From NCBI GenBank assembly GCA_026545765.1, contig JAIFAC010000156.1, positions 95,569 through 159,568 of the forward strand: a stretch of DNA of 64,000 nt, read 5' to 3'. This DNA is from Plantago major. Lineage: Eukaryota; Streptophyta; Magnoliopsida; Lamiales; Plantaginaceae. Positions 1 to 11,535 of this stretch are shown here, one piece after another. The notes beneath the pieces were generated by a model, which saw only the letters and a program-made list of their open reading frames with translations, was not told where the DNA came from and made no database searches. Numbering within the stretch: the first letter of the stretch is position 1; the number at the start of each line of letters is the position of its first letter. The position numbers and the translations under genes were made by a program.

Positions 1-470
1 TAAAGGAAAAACAGAACCCTTAAAGAAGCCGCAAGGACAATGCTAATGACATCGAGATAAGTGAAATATATCGGGTTCAAGTCGTAAACACACCGCTACA
101 CTTAGAACAGATGCTTGATAAACAAACACCATGACAGACCCCTATGAAATTTTGGTCGAAGACCTCCTAATATCAAACATCCGAGAGTATTTCGTCAGAG
201 ATGTTTTGTTCTAAACAATGGGAAAGATTATCCGAGAACATTTCAACTAAAGGCGATGAAGGTGTTTTTCGCTATTCCACAAACAAGAAAGCTTACATAG
301 TTTACAACAAAAGAACAAAGAAAATTCAAGAATCGCCTATGTCAGATTCTATGAAGGAAGTAAGAAAACACCTCCCATCGATGAACTCTCGTAAAAGTTC
401 AAAGAACTATTATCAGGATACTAAAGAAGAATCCTCGTAAAGGAAAACATCGTTATGGAAAGTGAGGATG
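1..470 (+). pseudogene. Ty1/copia integrase, C-terminal part (unit A)
   Basis: This is the end of the integrase domain of a copia polyprotein; the rest lies before the window. Recognisable pieces are TLKEAARTM near the start, NKQ and PYEILV around 120-155, and the GVF-YSTNKKAYIVYN segment at 262-311, which is the usual copia motif after the catalytic core. The reading frame shifts several times, so no intact protein can be read. The next domain on the same strand is reverse transcriptase, in the normal copia order IN-RT-RH. The D,D,E catalytic residues are outside the window. The element type is secure; the exact end against the linker is not. Confidence 0.75.
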
Positions 471-868
471 ACTGACGAGAAAAGCTTGAAAAGCCTAGTA
501 ACAACAAGATGACTCACAAACATGATGAGGAATTTCCTATGAAGTTTTCCAAATGGAACAAAGTTATCGAGAACCTTCATCATGAAGAGGTATCTCAAAA
601 TAAGAATACTCAAATGCATGTCTCGTATATCTCTAACATCGAAAAGTATCGATATCCATGACATTTCCCATATGTCGATATCTCGACATCGAAAAGTATC
701 AAATCAAAATCTTAGTGATTCACATTCAGATCACCGGATATTGATCCTACTAGCTCTAAACCTTTGATGAAATGGATCAAAGATCATCCCGCAAAGGATA
801 TAATCGACCAATTAATCGGTGTTAGACTAGGAGAGCAATAGTGAAAATGCCGATTCTCTCTTTCGATG
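471..868 (+). other. IN-RT linker of unit A, degenerate
   Basis: This stretch joins integrase to reverse transcriptase. It is acidic and serine-rich in its readable parts. From about 690 it aligns with 10,448 onwards in unit B, including NQNLSDSHSD and, further on, MKWIKDHP. Short repeats such as gaaaagtat(c) recur at 640, 690 and 700 and decode to a repeated TEKVSD-like motif. Stops and frameshifts break it. No separate gene is visible. Confidence 0.6.
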
Positions 869-1832
869 TTTCATCTCAATATTGAACCTAAAAGTATAGA
901 AGAAGCATTAGGAGACCAAGACGGATCTCTACAATGCAAGAAGAGTCGATCATTTTGAGAGAAACAGTCTAGAAACTAGTTCCATTTATAGAAGGAATAT
1001 CCGTGATTGGAACTAAGTGGGTTTCGTAAACAAAATGAATGAAACCGTGAAATAACCAGAAACAAAGCAAGATTGGTTGCCAAGGGTTTCACTCAGACTG
1101 AAGGCTTAGATTTTGATGAGTCATATGCACCAGTTGCCAGATTGGATGCAATAAGACTCTTTCTAGCCTTTGCAGCTCATAGAGATTTCAAAGTTTATCA
1201 GATGGATGTCAAAAGCGCATTCCTAAACGGTGAACTTGCGTAGAAGTTTATGTTGAGCAACCACCGCTTTGAAGTTTCCTCGTAAAGTAGAATGGTCTAT
1301 AAATTACGTAAAGCTCAGATGGATCAAACAGGCTCCAAGAGCATGGTATGACACTTTGGCCAAATATCTTCTGGAAAGTGGTTTCAAGAAAGGTGAAGTT
1401 GATAAAACTTTATTTACCTTAAACCATGATGGGAAACTACTCTTAGTTCAAGTATATGTTGATGACATCATATTTGGATCTAAGGACAAGCAACTTTGTA
1501 ATGACTTTGCAAATCTCATGAAAAGCAAGTTTGAGATGAGCATGATGGGAGAAATGAATTACTTCCTAGGATTGCAAGTCAAGCAACTCAATGATGGAAT
1601 ATTCATTAGTCAAACAAAGTATGCAAAAGACATGCTCACAAAATTCAATCTTAAGTCTTCTGAAAAGAATGCTAAGATACCTATGAGCATTGGAACCAAA
1701 ATGACCTATACTGAATCAGATAAGAGTGTTGAAGAACATAAGTATAGGAAATTGATAGGTTCACTACTTTACCTCACTGCAAGTAGACTCGATATTCAAT
1801 ATGTCATTGAGTATGTGCTAGATTTCGCATAA
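869..1832 (+). pseudogene. Ty1/copia reverse transcriptase (unit A)
   Basis: RNA-dependent DNA polymerase of a copia element. The N-terminal part reads FHLNIEPKSIEEALGDQD at 869. The fingers and palm continue with FLAFAAH and [13 protein letters not shown] around 1,160-1,240. The catalytic box YVDDIIFGS lies near 1,455-1,482, followed by [12 protein letters not shown] and [10 protein letters not shown]. The last 564 bases (1,269-1,832) are one open frame. The earlier part needs several frame changes, some at sites where unit B has CAG and this copy has CGT (for example 1,281). RNase H follows. It is about 90% identical by eye to the RT at 10,618. Non-functional as written. Confidence 0.92.
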
Positions 1833-2395
1833 ATCCAATGCAAACACACTACAACATTGCTATGAAAATATTAAGGTATGTGAAGGGTACAGAGATGTAG
1901 GATCGTGGTATCCTAAAGAAAGTGGATCGAAGTTTAGCCGGGTACTCGACATCGATTATGCCGGATTATTGCTTGATAGGAAAAGCACCTCAGAACTTGG
2001 GTCAAGCACTAGACTTATCTCATGGTTTAGCAAGAAGCAAAACTCAATTGCAACTTCTACCACAGAGGCTCAATATATTGTCAAGTTGTTGTGCAACACA
2101 AATTCTCGGATACAACAACAACTTAAAGACTATGGACTCATGAGAAGAAAACTCCCATTTTCTCGTGACAACACAAGTGCTATCATGATTACACGTAATC
2201 CTAAATTTCATGCCGTAACAAAGCACATTGATGTTAGACATCACTTCATCGTAGACCATGTTGAAAAGGCAATATAGAGATACTAAAGATTGGGATCAAG
2301 ACCAACTTGCGTATATCTTCACTAAGCCACTACAAGAAAGTAGATTCTTAGCCTTAAGACATAGTCTTCGACTAATGGAACTACCAATGAACCGA
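1833..2395 (+). pseudogene. Ty1/copia RNase H (unit A)
   Basis: The RNase H domain that removes RNA from the RNA-DNA hybrid during reverse transcription. Visible motifs are DRKST (1,974), SWFSKKQNSIATSTTEA (2,023-2,073), DNTSAI and HIDVRHHFI, then the closing IFTKPLQESRF at 2,317-2,349. These are standard for copia RNase H in this order. The GCCATQ-like segment is shifted in frame at 2,085-2,110, and the domain is split over at least three frames. It ends with an LMELP-like sequence, after which the repetitive tail begins. Confidence 0.88.
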
Positions 2396-2575
2396 AAAGT
2401 TCGTATCCGAACGGGCATCCAGAGAAGAGGTATCCGAACGCATCCGTAAAAGAGGTATCTAGAACGGCATCCAGAGAAGAGGAATCGAACGGTATCCGTA
2501 AAGAGAGAAGAGGTATCTGGAACGGGAAACCAGAAGTCAAAAAGGCTAAAGAGAAAAAAGATAGCTTAAGATCTC
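2396..2575 (+). repeat. Short tandem repeat tail after pol (unit A)
   Basis: A run of imperfect copies of a unit like gaacgggcatccagagaagaggtatc, about 25-30 bases each, four or five copies. If translated it gives a repeated S-G-T-G-I-Q-(K/R) motif. The unit B counterpart at 12,121-12,265 is in frame with RNase H, so the tail is probably the C-terminal end of the pol protein. Confidence 0.7.
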
Positions 2576-3238
2576 TGAGACGGGAACTCAGATATCTGAA
2601 TCATTCTATAAACGGGGAACACAAAAGAGAATAGTATAACTATATGCAGTCAACTACTCTCTTGAAGCTCGCACTATTTCTATCTTGATGAAAAACTTGG
2701 GAAAATCCTAAGTATAAGACAGATTCAGATGCGAACAGTGTCCTTGCTCCAACAGAATTGTGATTCAGATAGCTATTAGCCAAAATTCATTAAATGGGCA
2801 CAATTACATTTGTTGATTGTGATCATTGCTGGAGAAGCAATAGTGACCCTTGATGAATTCAAGCGCTTGATCTGAACGGCAGAAATTAATTCACAAAGAA
2901 TAGTGGATCAGAAAAATTCCGACAAAGACCACTTTGCATTTAATGCCGAAGTTACTTTTGATCATGCCGGCTTGCAAATCACAGATACGTACACACAAAA
3001 TCAATTTGTATGTATTTGTCTGTTGAGATTTACTTGCTATATGTATAGGATTTTGGCAAATGAAATCACTTTTGCCTAATCCGAAATTTCAACTTGCATC
3101 AAAACAGCAAAAACCTTCTCCTGATCCTCTGCAACTTCTCTAAAATCTCTGCAATTCTTGATTAAGTTTTTCTGAAAGGAATCACTCAATCGAATCTCTT
3201 TCAAACACAAGCTTCAAATCCCTATACTATATAAAGAG
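2576..3238 (+). promoter_or_regulatory. Spacer between pol and 3' ORF with candidate TATA box (unit A)
   Basis: No ORF of note. The stretch is well conserved with 12,266-12,923. A TATA-like ctatatgtatagg lies at 3,038-3,050, about 190 bases before the ATG at 3,239, and the leader between them is rich in ctctgcaa and ttctgaa. This looks like a promoter plus 5' leader for the downstream ORF, but expression is an inference. A second tatataaa at 3,230 is too close to the ATG to act as a normal TATA box. Confidence 0.4.
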
Positions 3239-6200
3239 ATGGCCTCCAAGAACATTTCTACACAGAAATCCCAATCCTCCACTGGTACTGCTGAAAAGCA
3301 AGCACCAGAGTTGGTTATTGTTAACAATCGACTGGTAGGAGCTTTCAATCCTGACCATTGGACTTCAAGTCACAGAATGATTTGGGGTGGTGCCATGGTT
3401 GAGGAATACCTCACGGCTGGAATAGAGAACCAAGCCGACAGAAAGCTAATTCTTGACATGCTTGAAAAGGCACAAATCAAGGGCTTTCTATCTGCTCGCC
3501 CTAGTGGAATTTCATCACTTGATGTGATGGAATTTTACAACAACTCCAGGATTATTTCCTGTGTATCTGAAGGCACTGAAATAGTGTCTATCAAAACCTC
3601 AGTCCAAGGAAAGGAAATCCTTCTGGACTTAACAACTTTCTGTAAGTTGTTTGAGGTTCAAAATCTTGGAAAGGATTTTGAAATAAACACCAAGGATGAG
3701 GAACTCCTTGAAGGTGTTAAAGAACTTTACAAAGATGTGTGTGATCTTGAGAAATCGACACACCACCGAAGTTCAAACTTGTCGACATCCCAACCGTATA
3801 TCTGGTTCACCGATGTACCGCTTGCATTCTTCACAGATGCTTTGATGGTCTACAAGGAGGTGTCACCAGATAAGCCAAGAATGATGGATCATGATGTTCT
3901 TGCTGAATCAACAAGACAAAAGGCTGGAAAACACTTTCAACTGGGGAAAGTACGCCTTCATGAAATTCGTGAAGAAGATTCAAGGCTTCGAGCCTAAGAT
4001 TGTTAAAGGACTAGCTGAGCCAAAGGCCATGAGGATATGGTCCAAGATATGCTATTTGGTCGAAAAGCTTCGCATCGAGCTCAGAGAGACTACCGAATAG
4101 CCAACAAAGAATTTACTCTACAAGTACGAGTATACAAATCATGAAAAGGTTACCGGGTCTCGTAAAGGTCCTAAGAAGAGAAAATCAAAAGATATCTCAA
4201 GAAAAGATTGACTAAGAAGCCTGTAACTTCAAGAAAGAAGTATGTGCAAAATGTAAGACACACCCAAAGAGGTTGTCAATTCTATCTCTACAAACATGGC
4301 GTATGAACTCATCAATGCTACAAAAGAGTTATCACCATCGAATAAGTAGACTCAAAGAAGAGGAAGTGCTTTAAATGTTACGACTAATGCGTAAAGCCTT
4401 GCCGATGAACTCATAACATCGCCAAGAGTGGTGAAAACACCAAGCCCCATCTCAGTAAACCGCAGGAATAATGGACCAATCAGCCCCGATGTCGATGAGA
4501 GCTCGACGATGAAGATGATGAACTAGTCATCTCTCAAGTCCTAGAAAATCAAAGAGGGCTAAGGTTATCAACAAGTAATCGGTGATAAGGTATCCAAGAA
4601 GAACCTACACCACAAAGTTGTCAACCTATAGCAAAGGTTGTCAGCAAACACATCATCGTGGAATGACTTCTTGCACAACTTCACAAAGCCCTCGATGAGT
4701 GGTATCTTAGTATCGCGTATGTCGATGGAAATGCCACATCTAAGAATCGAAGAACATTCTCGATCAATCTTCTGCTTTCAGACAACCACAACAACCACAA
4801 CAACCACAAGTGGTTGATGAAATGGTAAATGAACTCCATTTTGAATTACCAAAGAATACAAAGATGTCAAGAAAATCAGAATCGAACAGTTCCCAACTCA
4901 ATGAGAGGGATCAAACCGAGACATCTACTCGTAATGATCAACTGTGGAGGCAAATCGAGTCAGATACTCAGGAAGGTGTGAAGTACCGTAAACTTCAAAC
5001 AAAGAAACCGAATCGACAAGACGACCAATGTATAGAAAGGTCACAAGTTCTAGAGACCAATCACCAAACCGCCGGTAAATGACTGGTTTAACTCTAACCT
5101 TGTGAAAAATTCTATACTTATAAATCTTGTTACCTTATAGGAATCTCTTTGTTACAGGCTGAGTTAGAAACGGAAAAACAAGAGGAAGCTGAAAAGCTTA
5201 CCTCAGATACTGAAAAAGAGGTTCCTTCAACCTCAACTCTTGAGAAATCTGAGCCTGTGCCACAGGCTCCAACTGAGATGGAAGAAGATAAGGCAGAAAT
5301 GCCAGAGACAAACCCAGAAACCAACAAAGTTTCTGAAGAACACATCACTGAGCCTTCAAACTTGAAGGCTCAATCCGAAGTAGAAGTGCAAGGGGACAGA
5401 GTTGCGACATCCCCTGCACCTATGGAAATTGATGAGGCATCAAGGCCTTCATCACAAGAAAAGATTCCAGAGACTGCACAAATCTCTGAGAGACAAGTAT
5501 CTGAGCCTCCCATGGAGGTTCAAGAAAGAAAGGTTGATGAGGACCAAACTTCCAAGTCTCCACCTCACAACAAGATATCTGAGACACCAATTGTCTCAGT
5601 AGAACAAGTATCTGAGCCTGATGTTCATACTCAGGCTCAAACAGATGCAAAGCAGGTTCCCATTGAAGAAACAAGGGACCTACTTCACTTCTTCAAAGCT
5701 CACACTTTGCCAAAGCATATTCAATGCTTCAAGAAATGGCGGTTAAGGTGCTCGATCTCTCGAAATATTGAGAATAATCGATCAACCAACCAGACGGCAC
5801 GAGCTCGACCGAAACATATGTCCAAGCAATGTTCGCCATGTAACAACATACGCCATGACTCTACTACACAAGGACTTTTCCAGAAGTGGCGATAGTTTGA
5901 TACATGCCTTTGAACAAAGTGATGGTCGACAAGATTACAGATGGCATTCAAGCCGCCTCTGCACTGCAATTCATACCTTCCTAACAAGAAGAAGACAAGC
6001 GTAAGATCACTATCCCTAAGTGATCAATCTTTTATCTGAAGATGACGAGTAGGAAGAAATGAATGAAAATTTCTTTGATGAACCTCCCACTGACCATCAC
6101 CAAAAGGATGATAATGACAAAAAGGATGATGATGATGCTCCTGCACCAGGGACCGGAGGAATTTCACAGAGAGAAACAATGCCTCGGGCCGTCAGAAGCA

Positions 6201-8390
6201 AACCGAGAAGACTTCACGTAAATCTCCGCCTCCATCTCCTCGTAAATCTACTCATCCATCTTCTAACCAACACGCAGCTTCCTCGAACAAGTAGTCGAAG
6301 TTCTCCGAGGAAACCAATCGTAAAATTTTGAATACTCAAAATGTAAGTGCTCAACTCGCATAACCGCTGAAGAAGAACAACAGCCCATCTTCAATCGAAG
6401 ATCAAATAGCTCAATCTGCAGAAAGGCTTGATCAACTAGAAGATCAATACCTCAAATAAATGAATGCTTACTCAAGTTAACGAGCTACGGATGTCAGGCA
6501 AGAGATCGCCAAAGAACTCGACATCAAGAAGTATCCAAGTCAAGCATGATGCTAAGGTCGCATCCTCTTCAAAGAAGCACCATCCTCCTCCCGTAAAGGA
6601 AAGAAACCAATCTCCGAGATGGTTGCCGGACTTGATACGATTGATGAAAATGTCCAAGAGGATGAAGATCACCGCTAATCCTCGATGATGAAGAAGACAA
6701 GATTCGCAGACACCGCCATGAACATCTAGCGTTTCTCACTTAAAAGAAAGTTGATTGCTCCTACAATCTTCAACAAACCGCCAAATGTCCACTCCCATGA
6801 GTACATGAGCAGTACCAAGCATCGCTACTCAATAAGGAGATATCTTCAAAACAAGGAAGTAATCGCCTCACCCTCTCGAATGAGAAAGTTCACCGAGCTC
6901 ATCACCAGAGAACAACTAGCATGGTCATTGCTCGTAAAGATCCGGAATGACAAGGGACGATGATATGTCTTTAGTTGAAAAGCTTTTCAAGAGGCAAGTT
7001 ACACCACGAAAAGTAGATGCCATCCTAAAGCCCATCAAGCGTAGCTCACCGATAAGGACAATGGACTTATCAAGCAAAATCAGAGCTCAAAGTCAACTTC
7101 AAGTTGGTCACCGCCACAACTATCTACAAGGGCACTTTGACTCTCTCGATTCCTTTATGAGACCGAGTCACCAACAATGACTAAGGGGAAAGAAAGTACA
7201 ACTGGACCTCAAAGTCGGGAATGGGAAGGAGGAGATGAAAACAAGAAGAACTGAGTCAAGGCCGCTTTAAAGGAAAAAGAAAACTTCCCACCACCACTCG
7301 TAATCTATGAATCCTCCTCAAGCCAAGCCGCCCGAGACCCATCAAGGAACGATGAATGATAACAAGGCCACGGCACGTAAACCTCCAAGGAGTACCAAGG
7401 CTCCAAGGAGAAGAAAAGTTAGGGATTGATGAATCTTCCAAGAAGAAGAAGAAGGTCAAATCAAGTCCTGTGGCAATGAAGAAGGCAAAGATCTCACAAG
7501 AATTGATCTTGATGAAGATGATGAAGAGACTAATGAAGATGAAGCCCTCTTCACGTAAAAAGGAAACTTGAAAGCCTAATCGAGCCCATAGTCGCAAAGC
7601 CACTAGCGCCTAAAACACCCTCCGGAAATACCAAGTCTATCCAGGTGGTTGTTCTTCAAGCAACAACCCCAAAGAGAATTCAAGATGTAAAAGGAACAGA
7701 TCGAGAGTCGAGCAACGACAAAATCAACTTCCACTCGTGCCGTAGAAGCCAAAATTGAGTATGTGAAGTATGACAATGATTCCTCCGCTCACAGTGCATC
7801 AACTTAAAATGGCTATTCGATTCGAACTTAAGCATCTATTGGTAAATTCAAGATTTCCGTAACCAATCCTCAAACAACTTATGGCATGGAGAAAGGATAA
7901 ACCTACCTTGATCAACACCAATCACATCAAAGCATGGTCGATTTTGAAGTTGTCAAGAGAACTGCCATGAAGAAGGACCTCTCGATGATTGTCCATATGG
8001 AAAGCGTATGATGTGCACAAAATTCAATATCACAGAATGTGCACAAGACCAAGACTTCAGAGAACCCCATGAGTCGCTCTATCCGATGTAAGATCAATAC
8101 AAGGTGACATCGATATCCAAGATTATCTACTAATACTTCAAGCTTTCAGACATCGTAATAGAGCATGCCCGAAGTGGGGAAAGTACCATGGGTCAAGCAT
8201 TTTGTCAAGAAAAATCCTACCAAAACCTACAAAGAAATCTGGATTTGCCGAGAAACATAGATGCTTGTCAACTCTTCTTTATGATTATTCGATGACATCA
8301 AAAGGTTTCGAGATAGGAAATTTGGCAGATCGATCCATAGAAACACCGTTGAAGACTTCAAGATTGAAGACTTGAAGACTAGTTCTTTAG
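3239..8390 (+). pseudogene. Long extra 3' ORF of Sirevirus-like element (unit A copy)
   Basis: A very long gene lying between pol and the 3' LTR, the place where Sireviruses carry an envelope-like or other extra ORF. I do not recognise a catalytic domain. It opens at ATG 3,239 with LVIVNNRLVGAFNP and stays open for 252 codons. A conserved segment around 3,800-4,080 includes FFTDALMVYKEV and KIQGFEPKI. The middle is disordered: acidic, then Q/P-rich (4,780-4,810), then an E/P/S-rich block open from 5,158 to 5,895. The 3' half is helical and charged (6,340-7,150). The C-terminal block (7,760-8,260) corresponds to LELKHLLVNSRFPEPI and QLMAWRKDKPTLINTNH in unit B. No transmembrane segment is obvious, so 'envelope' is not supported. 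Frameshifts are frequent. One intron is retained (5,075-5,157); four found in unit B are absent. Confidence 0.65.
5075..5157 (+). other. Retained intron (intron 0) in 3' ORF, unit A
   Basis: It starts gtaaatgac and ends ctttgttacag, with GT-AG borders and 83 bases. It aligns with intron 0 of unit B (14,814-14,894). The flanking exon ends at T-A-(Q) and the next begins with GCTGAG (A-E), which is phase 0. It contains in-frame stops, so reading through it would truncate the protein. Confidence 0.7.
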
Positions 8391-8710
8391 ATGTTTACTG
8401 AGCTTCGTTACTCTGCTGTCCTAAATTACTAAGTAATTTTTGTATTTTTGCCGATCGAGCTTAATCAGATCATGTATTTAAGTTATCTGTAATCTTTAGT
8501 TGCGACTTATCTCAAGAACTTACTCTCGATAGTATTTTATAAAAGATAACTTGTCAAGAAAGATCACACCTCGTGATTTCGTTGATGTCTACTTTCGCAC
8601 TTAATTATATGATTTGAAAGATTTTAAGAAATGATTAAGTGGTGGATTGTTTCTCATCCAGATTTGTAATAGGAAGATAGTCATCGCCGATCGATCAAAA
8701 TGGGGAAATT
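8391..8710 (+). other. 3' untranslated stretch and polypurine tract (unit A)
   Basis: AT-rich non-coding DNA between the 3' ORF and the LTR. It aligns with 18,460-18,833. It ends in aaaatggggaaatt, the polypurine tract that primes plus-strand DNA synthesis, directly before the LTR start TG at 8,711. Confidence 0.65.
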
Positions 8711-9424
8711 TGTTAGATATTTTGTTAGAATATCTGCTTAGGTTTTGTTCAAAGAACATGATGACTTATCTTAGTCTCGTAAAGGTGATTAGTACTCTCG
8801 TTCACTTGAACATTGTAAAAGAGGAAACCCACTAAGTATGATAGTCTAGCTAATCTTGTATAGATGATAGGTCTCAAAATGTAATTTTATTTTATGAAGA
8901 GAAGACCAAGAAGAAGACATCTAAGGTAAAGCTCAACAAGAATTGAAGACTCAAGAAATCGCACAAGATTATCAACTGTTGTTCAGATATCTTAGCCGAC
9001 ATCTTGTATACACAGCTTCAAACAAACTGTCACAAGAGATATCTCGAGAAATGAGATACATATCCAAGACAAGGAAAGTGTCCAGACATATCTATTCTCG
9101 ATACCTCGAGCGCTAACCACGCTTCAAAAAGGAACATATATTGCAAACAAAGTTGTTTCAATCAATACAAGTGGTATCTCAAGAATGAAGATAAGGACGC
9201 AAAGAATCGCATAACAAGTCTAGTCTCCGACATAAAGCATAGTTCCGCTGACACTACAGACAAAAAGTATAGTACAATGCATTTAATGCACGGACAGAGA
9301 TGTCCGAGTAAAAGCAACGCAACTTCGAGAAGAAGACAAAACTCACACATAAAGATTATACACACAGATATCGATAGTTTGAATTTGAGCCTAATGGATA
9401 CTATTCAAACGGCACTCAAATTCA

Positions 9425-9433
9425 TCTATAAAT
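9425..9433 (+). promoter_or_regulatory. LTR TATA box (unit A)
   Basis: ctataaata inside a conserved patch, tcatctataaatatcaacac, shared with the unit B LTR. It is the only good TATA box in the LTR, in the sense direction of the element. Confidence 0.6.
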
Positions 9434-9812
9434 ATCAACACTTAGACAGCTTGAGAAGAAGGACACACATTGCATACGCTGAAACATAGAACTCTGAACA
9501 TCCTACTCTCTCAAAGCAACTTACTTATTATCAAAGCTTCGCTCATGACTAAAGCTTGTGATCTTGAGTAAACATCAAGTTCTAAGTGTCCCGATCCTAA
9601 ACAAGCAAAGCTATCTGTGAAGGAGTTGAATCAAAAGATCAATTATCCGAGATTCATTCTTTGAATGTATATCATAAGACTGGGTCAAGAAATCAACAAG
9701 ATACCATACAGAAAGTGTATTAAGTAACTTAGTTCACAGAGCTATCTCAATAACTAAAAGTTATTAAGACGCCATCCGACAACTTAAATCAAACCAACAC
9801 CAAAACCAAGTG

Positions 9813-10020
9813 GAGTATGTGAAGTACTTAGTTTGAAAAATCGTGAATAACTCCAAGGTTACCGGAGTATAGGAAGTACTTGATTTGGGAAACTAAGGAA
9901 TAACTCCAAGGTTTTTGAGTATAGGAAGTACTTAGCTTGGGAAGCTAGGGAACAACTCAAATGTTTCTGAGTATAGGAAGTACTTGGCTGAAGAAGCTAG
10001 GGAACAACTCAGGGGGAACA
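9813..10020 (+). repeat. Four 52-bp tandem repeats in LTR A
   Basis: Each unit begins gagtat(a/g)ggaagtactt and contains ggaa(c/t)aactc. Starts are at 9,813, 9,865, 9,917 and 9,969, exactly 52 bases apart. They lie downstream of the TATA box in R/U5. The LTR of unit B has only three. Confidence 0.85.
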
Positions 10021-10375
10021 TTTGGTTGGGAACCAATTGTTAAGAATCTTAGAATAGGATTTTTGTAAGGTTATCTCAATTATCTGTTCTAGTGAATTCT
10101 AGGTCTCTCGATAGACAAGTGGATTAGTTGGAGGATTACGCCACCTCGTATAGCACTATACTTGCCGTGGTCATTTACATTTCAGATTTATACTTCAAAG
10201 AACACACACACACTTATTAACTGCTTTCTACACTTATCTTTATTAAGTCTTCCGCACTGATTCTAAGTATCGATATCCATTCGTATATCGAGAAACATTT
10301 GTTATCGACAAAAGTTTTAAAAGACTATTCACCCCCCCTCTAGTCTTTTACTTTGCCGTTATCTGGACCAACACA

Positions 10376-10617
10376 AACACTGAACAAGTGTCAGACATAA
10401 ATTGCCCTTCCGAGGAGCAAAATGTCTTAGATACTGAAAAAGTATCTAATCAAAATCTTAGTGATTCACATTCAGATCACTTAGATGTTGATCCTACTAG
10501 CACTAAACCAATGATGAAATGGATCAAGGATCATCCTGCAAAAGATGTAATTGGACCAATTAATCAAGGTGTTAGGACTAGAGAGCAATAGAAAACGCTA
10601 AATCTTCTTCTTCGATG
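10376..10617 (+). pseudogene. IN-RT linker of unit B, starting abruptly after LTR A
   Basis: Coding starts in the middle of the IN-RT linker with VSDINCPSEEQNV, then VSNQNLSDSHSDHLDVD and MKWIKDHPAKDVIGPINQ, ending at a stop near 10,590. No primer-binding site, gag, protease or integrase lies between it and the LTR ending at 10,375, so the 5' half of unit B is deleted. The cleaner sequence here shows what the decayed unit A linker once encoded. Confidence 0.75.
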
Positions 10618-11535
10618 TTTCATCTCAAATATCAACCTAAAACTATAGAAGAAGCATTAGGAGACCAAGACTGGATCTCTGAAATGCAAGAAGAGCTGGA
10701 TCAATTTGAGAGAAACAAAGTCTGGAAACTAGTTCCATTTGTAGATGGAATATCTGTGATTGGAACTAAGTGGGTTTTCGTAAACAAAATGAATGAAATC
10801 GTGAAATAACCAAAACAAATTGGTCGCTAAGGATTTACCTGCATCAAGGTTCAGATTTTGATGAGTCATATGCACCAGCTTGCCGATTGATGCAATAAGA
10901 CTCTTTCTAGCCTTTGCAGCTCATAAAGACTTTAAAGTTTATCAGATGGATGTCAAAAGTGCATTCTTGAACGGTGAACTTGCTGAGGAAGTCTATGTTG
11001 AGCAACCACCTGGCTTTGAAGTTTCCTCAGAAAGTAGAGTGGTTTATAAATTACAGAAAGCTCTATATGGACTGAAACAGGCTCCAAGAGCGTGGTATGA
11101 CACTTTGGCCAAATACCTTCTGGAAAGTGGTTTCAAGAAAGGTGAAGTTGATAAAACTTTATTTACCTTGAATCATGACGGGAAACTACTCTTAGTTCAA
11201 ATATATGTTGATGACATTATATTTGGATCTAAGGACAAGCAACTTTGTGATGACTTTGCAAATCTCATGAAAAGCAAGTTTGAGATGAGCATGATGGGAG
11301 AAATGAATTATTTCCTAGGATTGCAAGTCAAGGAAATCAATGATGGAATATTCATCAGTCAAACAAAGTATGCAAAAGATATGCTCACGAAGTTCAATCT
11401 AAAGCCTTCTGAAAAGAATGCTAAGATACCTATGAGCATAGGAACCAAAATGACCTATACTGAATCAGATAAGAGTGTTGAAGAACATAAGTATAGGAAA
11501 TTGATAGGTTCACTACTCTACCATCGCAAGTAGAC
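10618..11535 (+). pseudogene. Ty1/copia reverse transcriptase (unit B)
   Basis: Better preserved than unit A. FHLKYQPKTIEEALGDQDW opens the domain, followed by W-KLVPF and IGTKWVFVNKMNE. A broken patch lies at 10,808-10,880. Then one frame runs 10,880-11,533 with [35 protein letters not shown], the catalytic YVDDIIFGS near 11,205 and [12 protein letters not shown]. The frame breaks at 11,520 where a leucine-threonine stretch is disturbed. Breaks at 10,808 and 11,520 fall on CTG/CAG-rich spots and may be sequencing faults. Confidence 0.93.

Larger units (their letters stand above)
8711..10375 (+). mobile_element. LTR of Sirevirus-like copia element (unit A 3' LTR)
   Basis: A 1.66-kb LTR. It starts TGTTAGATATTTTG right after the polypurine tract and ends ATCTGGACCAACACA, with TG...CA borders. 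It matches 18,834-20,466 throughout. It lacks about 13 bases near the start that the unit B LTR has (aggaatttatg-like). A TATA box (ctataaata) lies at 9,425-9,433, so U3 is about 700 bases and transcription should start near 9,460. The C-run ACCCCCCCTCTAGTC near 10,330, typical of plant copia LTR ends, lies 40 bases before the end. It is not followed by a primer-binding site, which is abnormal for a 5' LTR. Confidence 0.82.

Noticed and set aside
5130-5348. Serine-rich - strand frame near 5,200
   Set aside because: It is the reverse complement of the conserved E/P/S-rich exon block and has no independent support.
7256-7603. 115-codon - strand frame opposite the 3' ORF
   Set aside because: It is the complement of the K/E-rich coding strand and gives a composition-driven F/I/L-rich peptide. 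The matching + strand frame is conserved in unit B.
3239-8390. Calling the Sirevirus 3' ORF an envelope gene
   Set aside because: The position fits, but I see no signal peptide, no transmembrane helix and no furin-like site in either copy, so only 'extra 3' ORF' is supported.
9813-10020. CRISPR-like regular repeats
   Set aside because: The 52-bp units are directly adjacent without unique spacers and lie inside a plant LTR; they are ordinary tandem repeats.
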